Source: Archaeoglobus sp. JdFR-27
Lineage (GTDB): Archaea; Halobacteriota; Archaeoglobi; Archaeoglobales; Archaeoglobaceae
Direction of reading: 5' to 3'
Length of the DNA: 64,000 nt
Assembly (NCBI GenBank): GCA_002011235.1
Contig: MTMO01000002.1
Span: 1-64,000 of the forward strand
The notes beneath the pieces were generated by a model. The model worked only from the letters and a program-made list of their open reading frames with translations. It searched no databases and was not told the origin of the DNA. Positions 16,974-24,450 of this stretch are shown piece after piece. Each line of letters starts with the position of its first letter. Within the stretch, counting starts at the first letter, position 1. The position numbers and the translations under genes are program-made.

Positions 16974-19370
16974 CTAACCCCCTAGCTTAGCAGCAAGGAT
17001 CTTGTTCGTGAGAACTCTATCAACCTCTCTAGCGATCTCTCTAGCACTGGCAGTCGTTTTTGCGTTGATTGTTATATTATTCTGGACATTTGTCTGAGAT
17101 GGAGCAGTGAGCGAGGTCTCTTTGAGAGCTTCCTTCAACCCGCTCGCTATCACTTTCGCATCTGCTTTTAGGTCTACTTTAATCCCTGCTCGCTTGAGGG
17201 CCCCTAAAGCTGGTGAACCAGGATAGAGATATTGCTTCAGTAGCTCCGGAGCTTGCTCAGATATTTTCTTTAACGCCCTCAGATAAGAAGCCTCAGTAGT
17301 CCTCTCTTTAATTGCTGATGGTTCATATTTTCCTGTGACCGCTGCATATCCACCTAGAATCGTCCTAGCGTATTCTTTCTCCCAGTCTCCCCACTGCCAG
17401 AACAACTTCTCTACCTCGGTGAGGTGTATCCTAGTCGCCTCTGTCGCTTTCTTCATGGCTTCTGCCGTCTTATCAGCGTAGCTGTCCACCGTGTTACTCA
17501 CTATATTAATCGTCGTTGAGAAGTCTCCAAGATGCATCTTCATTCGCTGGATCTCTTCCTCGTAAACCCGAGCGTTTTGAGTTACTAACTCCAAGCTCTG
17601 GCCAAAGCTATTAAGGTGAGTTACAGCCAAGTTAATCTCGTTTCTGAATACGCTCGAGTCTGCTGTGACTTCCTCCAGTGCAACCGATACATCTTCGAGG
17701 TCTTCGATGATTAAATCCCCAACTTTATCGAACTCTGCTCTCGTTTCGTCGAATTTTATGCCTAACCATTCTAAAGCTCTTCCAATCGTTTCTCTGAGAA
17801 AATTAGCGAACGGACCTATGATCTTCGTGATTGCGTTTATCACCGCTTTAGTTTTGTCTCTGATGCCGAACCAGTTATTCGTCCATGCAAAGTATAAGGC
17901 GACTCCTGCTGCTGCGACTCCTGCAATGGCGAGGGTAACTGGATTAAGAGCTAGGGGAAGGGCCGCTAATATCCCTCCACTTCCACCAACTCCAGCCAGA
18001 GCTGTGACGGCAGTGGAGAGACCGCCCAAGGATCCAATCAGCTGTAAAACTCCTCCTCCAACCATCAGTAACGGCCCAGCCACCGCAGCGAATGCTGTTG
18101 CCAATGCCGCGAACCTTGCAATGTTTTCCTTGACTGGACCAGGGAGATTGTTGAACCACTTCACCAAGTCCAGAATCATCTTTCCGACTGGCTTCAATGC
18201 AGGGATTAGCTCTTTGGTAAATGTAACCGCCAGCTCCTTCAAATTCGGTAATTGTTTTCTGATTACTGGAATCAGTTCCTTGAGTATCGGGACAAGCGTT
18301 TGACCGACCTCTATGCCTATGTCCATGAACATATTCTTCAAAGTTTGGAGTTTGGACGATAGGGTCTCCGTTCTTGCTGCAAATTCTTGATTTAAACTTA
18401 TGTTTTCCTTGTAGGCTTTTGTTGCAGTTTCAACGTTTTTCGTCAAGGCAGGATAAGCCTGTGCGAGAGATAAAACAGCTTTCGAACCAACAGTTCCAAA
18501 GACCTTATTTGCTCTGTTCAGAAATTCAAGCTTGTTTGGATATTCTTTGCTTAGGGTGTCTAGGTATTCCATAAGGGTTCCATAGAAATCCTCTGCAAAT
18601 TTTTCCTTAAGTTTATCCACCGTTATACCCATATCTTCTGCCATTTTGTCGAGATTTGCTGTCATTTGGTTGAATGCCGACTGCAAACGAGTTCCAGCTC
18701 GTTCTGGGGCCATACCCATTGAAATTAGGGTTGCAGTCATTGCCGCTATCTGTTTCTCAGTCGCACCAAGCTGAGCTCCAGCTGCACCGATCTGATACAT
18801 GGCCCTGATAATTTCTGCTTCAGAGGCTGCCGTTGTGTTGCCCAAAGCATTGATGGCGGATCCGAGTCTGTCTATCTGCGCTATCGGGATATTATATATG
18901 TTCGCGAGCTTTGCCATTGCCGAAGCTGCCTCTTCAACAGGCACATCGAAAGCTGTGGCCATCTTTGCAGCGGTCTCTGTGAACTTGAGGATGTTCTCCA
19001 CACCTTGAATACCTAACTGGCCAGCTACAGCGGCTATATTTGCAAGCTCTTCATGGCTGAGAGGTATTGTCGCTGCTAGTTTCCTTAACCCCTTCTCAAG
19101 CTCCTTCAGTTCCTCTTTGCTCATTCCTGTCGTTTTGCGGACATTCGCCATCGCATCCTCGAATTTCATTGTTTCTCTGACAGCCAAAGCGAATCCTGCT
19201 CCAACTGCCGCTGCTCCGGCAGTCATCATCATTCCAGCTTTTTGCATATGTTTACCAATACTGGACAAAGATGAACCAAATTCCTTAGTGAGACCCTTAG
19301 CTTTCGCTATTGCCGTCTCAAGTCCTCTTACATCCCCCTTGATCTTTATTACGATATCTTCAATGTTCAC
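16974..19370 (-). CDS. Tail tape-measure protein (TP901 type)
   Basis: A 798-aa protein. Residues about 45-330 form the TP901-type tape-measure core, with landmarks MKFEDAMANVRKTTGMS, IPLSHEELANIAAVAGQLG and GMAPERAGTRLQSAFNQM. It is followed by hydrophobic segments (about 400-490) that would insert in the host membrane at DNA entry, and a helical C-terminus. In tailed phages this protein sets tail length and is packed inside the tube. The GTG start at 19370 has GGTGGTGAG upstream. A chaperone-like gene lies directly upstream, as in phage tail modules. At the usual ratio of roughly 0.15 nm per residue the tail would be of ordinary siphovirus length. Confidence 0.92.
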   Translation of the reverse strand: MNIEDIVIKIKGDVRGLETAIAKAKGLTKEFGSSLSSIGKHMQKAGMMMTAGAAAVGAGFALAVRETMKFEDAMANVRKTTGMSKEELKELEKGLRKLAATIPLSHEELANIAAVAGQLGIQGVENILKFTETAAKMATAFDVPVEEAASAMAKLANIYNIPIAQIDRLGSAINALGNTTAASEAEIIRAMYQIGAAGAQLGATEKQIAAMTATLISMGMAPERAGTRLQSAFNQMTANLDKMAEDMGITVDKLKEKFAEDFYGTLMEYLDTLSKEYPNKLEFLNRANKVFGTVGSKAVLSLAQAYPALTKNVETATKAYKENISLNQEFAARTETLSSKLQTLKNMFMDIGIEVGQTLVPILKELIPVIRKQLPNLKELAVTFTKELIPALKPVGKMILDLVKWFNNLPGPVKENIARFAALATAFAAVAGPLLMVGGGVLQLIGSLGGLSTAVTALAGVGGSGGILAALPLALNPVTLAIAGVAAAGVALYFAWTNNWFGIRDKTKAVINAITKIIGPFANFLRETIGRALEWLGIKFDETRAEFDKVGDLIIEDLEDVSVALEEVTADSSVFRNEINLAVTHLNSFGQSLELVTQNARVYEEEIQRMKMHLGDFSTTINIVSNTVDSYADKTAEAMKKATEATRIHLTEVEKLFWQWGDWEKEYARTILGGYAAVTGKYEPSAIKERTTEASYLRALKKISEQAPELLKQYLYPGSPALGALKRAGIKVDLKADAKVIASGLKEALKETSLTAPSQTNVQNNITINAKTTASAREIAREVDRVLTNKILAAKLGG

Positions 19371-19390
19371 TTCTCACCACCCTCCAAAAA

Positions 19391-19762
19391 TTAAATTGGA
19401 GTTATTGAGACCAACTTTTTCAAGAATCTCTTCTCCTCCTTCTCGATCTCCGCTTCCAGCTTGCGAAAGTCTTTCAAAGACTTTATTGCCACTTTGTGGA
19501 TCTTTTTTGACAGATTTTCGCCGAATTTGAAAACCTCAATGAGCTGTTTAATCTCTGTTGGTGAGATTGCTGAGGCATTTTCCAGTTCCTTCAACCGGAT
19601 TAAGACTCTAGCATCTTTCTGAGTAGCTTTTTCGACTACCTCAATTATTTTCCTGCTGAACTCTTGGAACAGATTGGATACTTCAAGGACAGCATTCAAC
19701 GAGGCTATTTCGATTTCTTCTTCCTTGCCGCCAACTTTGATTTTGAACGTGAATTCACTCAT
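19391..19762 (-). CDS. Putative tail-assembly chaperone-like protein
   Basis: A 123-aa protein: a beta-rich start (MSEFTFKIKVGGKEEEIEI) then long charged helices. The track starts at 19783, but the ATG at 19762 has GAGGAGGT in ideal position. It sits immediately upstream of the tape-measure gene, where phages place tail-assembly chaperones (the G/GT position). The assignment is by position and general shape only. No slippery sequence or GT-type extension is evident, because the stop is followed directly by the tape-measure ribosome site. Confidence 0.5.
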   Translation of the reverse strand: MSEFTFKIKVGGKEEEIEIASLNAVLEVSNLFQEFSRKIIEVVEKATQKDARVLIRLKELENASAISPTEIKQLIEVFKFGENLSKKIHKVAIKSLKDFRKLEAEIEKEEKRFLKKLVSITPI

Positions 19763-19783
19763 TTCTACCTCCTCACAAGTCAT

Positions 19784-19815
19784 TTAAAAAATAAGGTGGG
19801 GAAATCCCCACCCAT
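19784..19815 (-). terminator. Hairpin followed by T-run on the minus strand
   Basis: GGTGGGGA-TT-TCCCCACC (19795-19812) is a perfect 8-bp stem followed on the minus strand by TTATTTTTT. It looks like an intrinsic terminator between the 124-aa gene and the chaperone-like gene. If active, it would separate upstream tail genes from the tape-measure pair or reduce their expression. Confidence 0.55.
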
Positions 19816-19903
19816 CTAGCCCGAAGAGTGTGGAGCTCCACTCCGCTTCTACTTCCTTGGTGGTTGAAAACACGACCGAAAAAAGAGTTGAGGATCATAA
19901 CCA

Positions 19904-20279
19904 TCACAGCATGTAATCTACAAGCTGGCCCTTGTTCTTCATGAGAATATTGTAGACCTCTGCGAACTGAACGATTTCGCCCAGATGTGTTCAGGTGAGC
20001 GAGGTTTGAGTTTATTCTACCATCTCTTACGACCTGCCTCTTTATTTCCTCTATAGCTTTGAGAATCCTTACATAGCTATCTACATTGCGTTTTGATAGG
20101 CTGGTGAGATCGTGGAGTCTGGAATAAAATCTCGCTCTCTCTTCCCTGAGCTGTTGCCTAACTTCATCGGCTAAAGCAGCCTTAAGCTGCCCTTCAACGC
20201 TCGTAATCTCTTTGAAAATCTTGTCCCTTGCATCATTCAAATACCTGTGAACGAAACCGTAATCAGGCCGAAAAGCCAT
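19904..20279 (-). CDS. Tail-region helical protein with a +1 frameshift
   Basis: The zero frame (MAFRPDYGFVHRYLNDARDK) is helical and protein-like to about codon 96 (NSNLAHLN), then becomes an odd Arg/His-rich tail ending at 19773. The +1 frame continues sensibly as HLGEIVQFAEVYNILMKNKG and stops at 19904-19906, giving about 124 aa. So one base is extra near 19990, without a homopolymer. It could be a mutation, an assembly error, or a programmed +1 shift. It lies 4 bp after the 84-aa gene and just before the hairpin terminator. Function unknown. A structural tail or neck role is possible by position. Confidence 0.55.
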
Positions 20280-20283
20280 CCTA

Positions 20284-20538
20284 TCACCTCTTTATCCCGA
20301 GAAGTCGGTCTATTTCGTCTCTCTTTGCTTGTTCAGCTCTAACTTCTTCTTCGAAACTGGTGTAGTCTATCAGGGCTTCATGCTCTGAGAGTTTCTCGAC
20401 CGCTTCGAGATTCTCTTTCTTCTCTTCATACGCCAGAAGTTTCTCTCTTCTTCCAGGGTACTCCTCGCCAAAGAGTTCCTCGTAAACTCGGGCCTTGATC
20501 AACTCTATATCCCCTTCACTAAGCTCTATTCCACTCAT
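20284..20538 (-). CDS. Small acidic helical protein, 84 aa
   Basis: A highly charged, predicted all-helical protein (MSGIELSEGDIELIKARVYE). Its ATG overlaps the stop of the RHH gene as ATGA, and its own stop is 4 bp before the next gene, so it belongs to a translationally coupled minus-strand operon with the tail-like genes. I do not recognise the family. It has no membrane helix or metal motif. Confidence 0.65.
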   Translation of the reverse strand: MSGIELSEGDIELIKARVYEELFGEEYPGRREKLLAYEEKKENLEAVEKLSEHEALIDYTSFEEEVRAEQAKRDEIDRLLGIKR

Positions 20539-20699
20539 TTTTTCACTCCTTCCTCGTTTTTTCTCAAATACTCCTCTATGGCGGCGTCGATCTCAGCCTT
20601 CAGACTGCCGTGAAGTTTTCCGTGCTTCTCCACAGCAATTTTTCTCAACTGGTCCAGTAAGGACCGATCTATCCGAACAAACCCAGTTTTTGTGGACAT
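20535..20699 (-). CDS. Ribbon-helix-helix protein, 54 aa (not in the ORF track)
   Basis: MSTKTGFVRIDRSLLDQLRK onward: a short beta strand (GFVRID) followed by two helices, with the final helix DAAIEEYLRKN, as in CopG/Arc-type regulators. It is the first gene of the operon running leftward to the tail genes and probably regulates that promoter. The stop overlaps the next ATG. AT-rich sequence around 20722-20730 (CTTTTTAAAT) upstream could be its promoter. Confidence 0.7.
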   Translation of the reverse strand: MSTKTGFVRIDRSLLDQLRKIAVEKHGKLHGSLKAEIDAAIEEYLRKNEEGVKK

Positions 20700-20756
20700 G
20701 TTAGTTTGTGCGAAAATAGACTTTTTAAATCAGATCGTCAACAGAATTATAAAATC

Positions 20757-20939
20757 ATGAGATATTTTATAGTTGAAGAGTTAGAGGGAGCAGCAGAAGT
20801 AGCCTGGTCTCCGATTGGATTTAAAAAAATGTGAGGGGGAGAAGCCTACGAGACCAAGCTCAAAGCAAGCGAAGACGAGGCATTTTCACGGTATTGGTTC
20901 ACTGCAACAGACTTCTTAAGGATAGGTCAATCTCAGTAG
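20757..20939 (+). pseudogene. Small ORF interrupted by an in-frame TGA
   Basis: From ATG 20757 the frame reads MRYFIVEELEGAAEVAWSPIG to KKM, hits a TGA at codon 26, then continues in the same frame as GGEAYETKLKASEDEAFSRY to a TAG at 20937. Both halves look like genuine protein. The TGA lies between an A7 and a G5 run. Removing one A and adding one G would also restore a frame (KKCEGGEAYE). Selenocysteine decoding is unlikely without other support. The most likely explanations are a nonsense mutation or paired base-call errors. Function unknown. Confidence 0.45.
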
Positions 20940-21793
20940 CCGATGAGGTTCATCGTCTTCTGATCACTTTCTCTCGAAGGGAGATAAAACAGCAAATTAT
21001 CGTATTTTTTGGATGTAAACAGTTCAAAATTTTTAATTCTAGATAGAGTTACCTCAGCATGCAACAGATAATACCCTGGTGGCAGATTAGAGGTATTAAT
21101 GAACAAATAGTATATTCCGTCCTTCTTCCTACCTGACATATATGTGGAAGAGTTTTTCGATTCCTCTAGTATTATGAAATCAATCTGTTGGAAATAATTT
21201 TTATCAGTTTCATTTATTTTGCTTAAAGTTATCCAACATTTGCCTGATGGTTGGCCTGTATCTTTTATCATGAGAGACAATACATCAGTTTCAGTACGTG
21301 GGGAATGAATAACCTCAATTGAATAAGAACCACACAGTAAAAAGTAAGACAAATGCCATAGAAAAATTACAAAAAATGAAATGACAAGGAAATAGAATAT
21401 AACAAAGACGTACCCTAAAAAAATTTTTAATTTAGCGGTAGTTTCAATCTTGCTATTTATACGTTTAATTAAGTTTTTCAAAAATTTTAAATCATATCCT
21501 CCAAAATAAAAGCCGATAAGGATAGAAGTGATTGCAATTAAAGATACCATTACATTTATCGCCTCGGATGATAGCTTCCAGTTTCTAAAATAAAACGTAA
21601 AAATAAATGTAAGAGAAATATATGTTAACATAATTATTGGGATTAAAAACATTAAAAAACCTAAAACTCCACTAAGTTCTTCCAATTGCTTTTTTCGTTT
21701 TTTATCCCACGTCCAAATTGAGTAACCTCTTGTCAGCAAAAACAATAACAGTACTACGCCCTCAAATATCAAAATAAACACGACAGTATGCAT
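20933..21793 (-). CDS. Membrane protein with an exterior beta domain
   Basis: A 286-aa protein: four hydrophobic helices (about residues 3-20, 44-68, 82-100 and 125-150), then a polar, beta-rich domain with N-glycosylation-type sequons (NSSTY, NTSNLP). No family recognised. Its start overlaps the stop of a 49-aa membrane peptide gene (TAATG), so the two are coupled. It overlaps the interrupted plus-strand ORF by a few bases at its 3' end. A/T-rich codon use and the low-complexity hydrophobic stretches set it apart from neighbouring tail genes. Confidence 0.65.
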   Translation of the reverse strand: MHTVVFILIFEGVVLLLFLLTRGYSIWTWDKKRKKQLEELSGVLGFLMFLIPIIMLTYISLTFIFTFYFRNWKLSSEAINVMVSLIAITSILIGFYFGGYDLKFLKNLIKRINSKIETTAKLKIFLGYVFVIFYFLVISFFVIFLWHLSYFLLCGSYSIEVIHSPRTETDVLSLMIKDTGQPSGKCWITLSKINETDKNYFQQIDFIILEESKNSSTYMSGRKKDGIYYLFINTSNLPPGYYLLHAEVTLSRIKNFELFTSKKYDNLLFYLPSRESDQKTMNLIGY

Positions 21794-21942
21794 TACAAGA
21801 TATACATCGAGGCTAAGATGTTTTGATTGGAGTACTCCACCAATTTCAATAAAGCTGCCGACACACCTGCAAGTAAGGTAACCGCAAAAACCAACTCCTC
21901 CAAATAACTCTCTTCTCTATTTTTTCTCCGTCTTCTAAACAC
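21793..21942 (-). CDS. Small single-span membrane protein, 49 aa (not in the ORF track)
   Basis: GTG (or the preceding TTG) starts an open frame with a strongly basic N-terminus (MFRRRRKNREES) followed by one hydrophobic helix (LVFAVTLLAGVSAALLKLV). The stop overlaps the ATG of the 286-aa membrane protein. No Shine-Dalgarno is seen, but a TTTAAATA-type box lies about 28 bases upstream, fitting a leaderless message. A function with the membrane protein next door is likely. Confidence 0.55.
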   Translation of the reverse strand: MFRRRRKNREESYLEELVFAVTLLAGVSAALLKLVEYSNQNILASMYIL

Positions 21943-22023
21943 CAAAATAATCTAGCTATTTTTCTATTTAAAAATTAGGTATAGATATTGATTGTCGTTA
22001 TCTACTGGATTAAAAACAGGGCC

Positions 22024-22320
22024 CTATACCATATAATACATGAAATAGATGCTGCCATCTCCTGGATCCTCAGTTACGATATTGCCCTCCTCATCCCGGC
22101 TCACTTTGCGTACCTGAAAGTTGAATATCCTGACCTCGTAGAATCGCTCAAGTTCGTCGAAATCCTTGCAACCATAGCTTTGAGCAACAATTTGTCTCAT
22201 TTCTTCTTCACTCTTGGCTTGGTTCTCGTACTTGAACAGATTCGAACAAAATATGTGTATTTCGGGCTTCTCTGTAGTTCGAATTTGCTTCTCCAACCGT
22301 TCAACTTTGTTTTTTAACAA
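22024..22320 (-). CDS. Hypothetical protein, 98 aa
   Basis: Starts with a short coiled-coil-like helix (MLKNKVERLEKQIR), followed by a mixed region and a beta-rich C-terminus. It has two cysteines without a motif. It follows the zinc/HTH-type gene by 7 bases, so the two are co-transcribed. I do not recognise it. Confidence 0.6.
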   Translation of the reverse strand: MLKNKVERLEKQIRTTEKPEIHIFCSNLFKYENQAKSEEEMRQIVAQSYGCKDFDELERFYEVRIFNFQVRKVSRDEEGNIVTEDPGDGSIYFMYYMV

Positions 22321-22327
22321 AACTAAA

Positions 22328-22747
22328 TCACCTCCTCATTTTTTCAACAAGCTTCTCCAGCTTCGAAATTCGCTCCTCAAGCTCTGAGAATTCGATTGTC
22401 TTGAGCTGCAGATTTAGCAGTCGAGAAAGTGAGTTTACTGTAGTAGGCTGGATCCTCTTCGAAAGCAATTCCTGGACTATTCGCTCGATGAAGGACTGCA
22501 GATCGTCAATCTTGCGAAGCTTAATTTGCCTAAATTCTTCTAACTCGACTGGTGTGATGTGTTTCTTGTGATTGAAGATATTTGTTCGATTCAATCCAAG
22601 ATTGGGGAATTTCCTGATTATTTCGCCAGAAGTTTTGCCCTCTAGGAGCATCCGGTCGATTTGTTCCCTATACGGGCTCCTGCAGATCTTACATTGCCCG
22701 TTTCCGTTGGATCCAGAGCTTGAGCTGTTAAGTCTGTTTTGCGCCAT
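22328..22747 (-). CDS. Zinc/HTH protein, possible small terminase-like
   Basis: A 139-aa protein. After a Ser/Gly/Asn-rich start comes CKICRSPYREQIDRMLLEGK, then a helix-turn-helix-like segment ending in FNHKKHI. The CxxC...HxxxH arrangement would bind zinc. The C-terminal half is coiled coil (LEERISKLEKLVEKMRR). This architecture is seen in phage DNA-recognition proteins, including some small terminase subunits. A plain transcription regulator is equally possible, and no large terminase is found in the element. Confidence 0.55.
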   Translation of the reverse strand: MAQNRLNSSSSGSNGNGQCKICRSPYREQIDRMLLEGKTSGEIIRKFPNLGLNRTNIFNHKKHITPVELEEFRQIKLRKIDDLQSFIERIVQELLSKRIQPTTVNSLSRLLNLQLKTIEFSELEERISKLEKLVEKMRR

Positions 22748-22780
22748 GTTAAGGTTGTTAAGCCAATTGACTTTAAAAAC

Positions 22781-23122
22781 TCAATCGACCTCTAGAGTCT
22801 TGATGACTGCTTCGCGGCAACTCCTATGCCTGTTCAGAGCAGATGCGCAAATTCGTATGAATTCGACCTCGTCAACATGCCATTTAAGTGCTCTAGGATC
22901 CGCCTGCAACGCTAGTTGTCTCAGTTCTTTCTCAAGGTGTTTTACATCTTCGAGGTATTCACTGAATTTCGATTTAATTTCGCTCCTACAATCCTCACAA
23001 ATGGTATTGTAGATACTTTCTTGAAATTCAATAAATTTGGGATGGAATGCCAAAAGTCCCTTAGTGCTTAAGTCGATCGTTGGTTTTATAGCTCTTTCAA
23101 GCCTCTTTATCCGCTTCTTCAT
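22781..23122 (-). CDS. Hypothetical helical protein, about 113 aa
   Basis: Begins MKKRIKRLERAIKP (ATG 23122, preferred to the GTG at 23137), predicted mostly helical, with a CEDC pair and two further cysteines near the C-terminus (ICASALNRHRSC), so a metal site is possible. It overlaps the 3' end of the 123-aa gene upstream. Unrecognised family. Confidence 0.6.
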   Translation of the reverse strand: MKKRIKRLERAIKPTIDLSTKGLLAFHPKFIEFQESIYNTICEDCRSEIKSKFSEYLEDVKHLEKELRQLALQADPRALKWHVDEVEFIRICASALNRHRSCREAVIKTLEVD

Positions 23123-23468
23123 ATCTCTCGACCTCACTACTGGGTTTCTCTTCTAATTCCCTCAAGAATTCTTTTACCATCTTTCTGAAGTCAAACTGAC
23201 TTATCCGTATTTGTTTAAAGAGCATACCCGCTTCGGAGAGACATATGCTTAATCTCGATATAACTAATGCGGATGTAAGGTAAGCTTCTCCCTCTTTTTT
23301 GATGTCTATCTTCCTAAGTTTATCCTCGATCGCTCTCAGAATCGTCAACAGTGTACGGATGTCGTGCTGTATGTATTTCGGCGTCTTAAGTTCTATTGGC
23401 TCATTTATCTCTATCTCTATCTCAAGCGGTTTGTCAAGTTCAAGCTTTATTTCTGCCGCTTTTCTCAA
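23097..23468 (-). CDS. Hypothetical protein, 123 aa
   Basis: An acidic N-terminal beta segment with a repeated pattern (KPLEIEIEINEPIEL) followed by helices. The start has a good GGAGGTGAT upstream. Its 3' end overlaps the next gene by about 25-40 bp, showing tight packing of the element's minus-strand operon. No function assigned. Confidence 0.6.
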   Translation of the reverse strand: MRKAAEIKLELDKPLEIEIEINEPIELKTPKYIQHDIRTLLTILRAIEDKLRKIDIKKEGEAYLTSALVISRLSICLSEAGMLFKQIRISQFDFRKMVKEFLRELEEKPSSEVERYEEADKEA

Positions 23469-23545
23469 TTCATCACCTCCTTAATGGTTTTTAGCGAAAT
23501 GAGGAATGTGATCATGAGGATCCAAGAGATTGAGTCATTTTAAAC

Positions 23546-24049
23546 TCAAATTTTAATCTGCTCTCTCATCTCGGGAAATGCTTTGAAAAAGAGATCCCGG
23601 GCCCTCCTGAGGCTTATGTTGTTCTTCTGAGCAAAAACATCTAGGTTCGTATTAACAACTCCTTCGACCGTATTTCCAGTTTTCTCAGTTTCGTGTTTAA
23701 AAGTCCAAAAATCGTTCAGCTTTGAAAGAACTGGATGCTCTTTTATGAGTGTGATAAGATGGCTGTCTTCTTCGGCTTGCTGGATCTCCTGCTCCTCTTT
23801 TTTCTCTTTTATTAATTCGTCCAATTGTACCTCAATCTCATCAAGCTTAGAAACTCGTTCTTTAATCTCCTCAATCTGTTGTTTTAGTTCCATGATTTTA
23901 AGGAGGTCTTGAGAAACGTTACTGTTGTTTCCATAGAGGTAGTTCTCAAGAAGCTGATTGACTAACCTGCTGAGGTTAATATTTCTCCTCTTTGCTTCTT
24001 CCAGGAGATCTATCCTTAAGTATAACGATCTTGACATGCACCCTTGCAT
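23546..24049 (-). CDS. RHH regulator with coiled coil and C-terminal domain
   Basis: A 167-aa protein. MSRSLYLRIDLLEEAKRRNI and the next helix form a ribbon-helix-helix unit, strikingly like the one at the start of the integrase. It is followed by a long coiled coil (residues about 55-95) and a C-terminal helical domain with NNISLRRARDLFFKAFPEM. The ATG at 24049 has AAGGTGAG upstream. The adjacent 130 bp holds several CTGTTAG palindromes, so autoregulation is likely. By analogy it may be the element's main repressor. Confidence 0.75.
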   Translation of the reverse strand: MQGCMSRSLYLRIDLLEEAKRRNINLSRLVNQLLENYLYGNNSNVSQDLLKIMELKQQIEEIKERVSKLDEIEVQLDELIKEKKEEQEIQQAEEDSHLITLIKEHPVLSKLNDFWTFKHETEKTGNTVEGVVNTNLDVFAQKNNISLRRARDLFFKAFPEMREQIKI

Positions 24050-24066
24050 AAGCTCACCTTAAAACT

Positions 24067-24198
24067 CTGTTAGTTCTAACAGAAAGTCCTGTTAGAATTG
24101 CTTGTCTTTCTTTTCTAAAAATAAATAACAGGAATAACCTAGTACTATAACAGAAGTTTCTAACAACAGTTCTGTTAGAGGGCTCTAATATATTAGAG
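24067..24198. promoter_or_regulatory. Operator array of CTGTTAG/CTAACAG sites
   Basis: A perfect palindrome CTGTTAG-TT-CTAACAG at 24067-24082. Further CTGTTAGA or TCTAACA half-sites occur at about 24089, 24159 and 24171, with related ATAACAG sequences at about 24125 and 24147. A separate perfect 16-bp palindrome, CTCTAATATATTAGAG, lies at 24183-24198. All lie upstream of the RHH gene at 24049 and downstream of the 24206 gene, as expected for cooperative repressor binding. Confidence 0.65.
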
Positions 24199-24205
24199 AA
24201 CATAA

Positions 24206-24448
24206 TCATACTCTCTCATCCTCTTTTTTATTTTTGTTATTCAATAATTGAATTAATGTTGAGATCTTGATTGAAATTTCCATTGAGATAGCGTGCATCG
24301 CTTTTTTATCTTCTCGCCCAAGTTGTCTGTTTAAGGAACTCACAAGCATTGTTATTTCGTCCACGACATCAATCACTCTCATTTTACGCTCCAGTTCAAG
24401 CTTCTCCAAGGAATACCTCTTAACGCTGAAAGAGCTCATGGTCTTCAC
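24206..24448 (-). CDS. Hypothetical helical protein, 80 aa
   Basis: Starts at a GTG (24448) directly after the stop of the AbrB-type gene, or at an internal ATG (24439, MSSFSVKRYS). Predicted helical throughout, with a basic C-terminus (NNKNKKEDERV). Co-transcribed with the AbrB-type gene. Unrecognised. Confidence 0.55.
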   Translation of the reverse strand: MKTMSSFSVKRYSLEKLELERKMRVIDVVDEITMLVSSLNRQLGREDKKAMHAISMEISIKISTLIQLLNNKNKKEDERV

Positions 24449-24450
24449 GG

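Noticed and set aside
17665-18303. 212-aa plus-strand ORF
   Set aside because: Antisense shadow of the tape-measure gene.
20832-20834. Selenocysteine codon in the small ORF
   Set aside because: A single TGA without supporting machinery or a hairpin is better explained by mutation or sequencing error.
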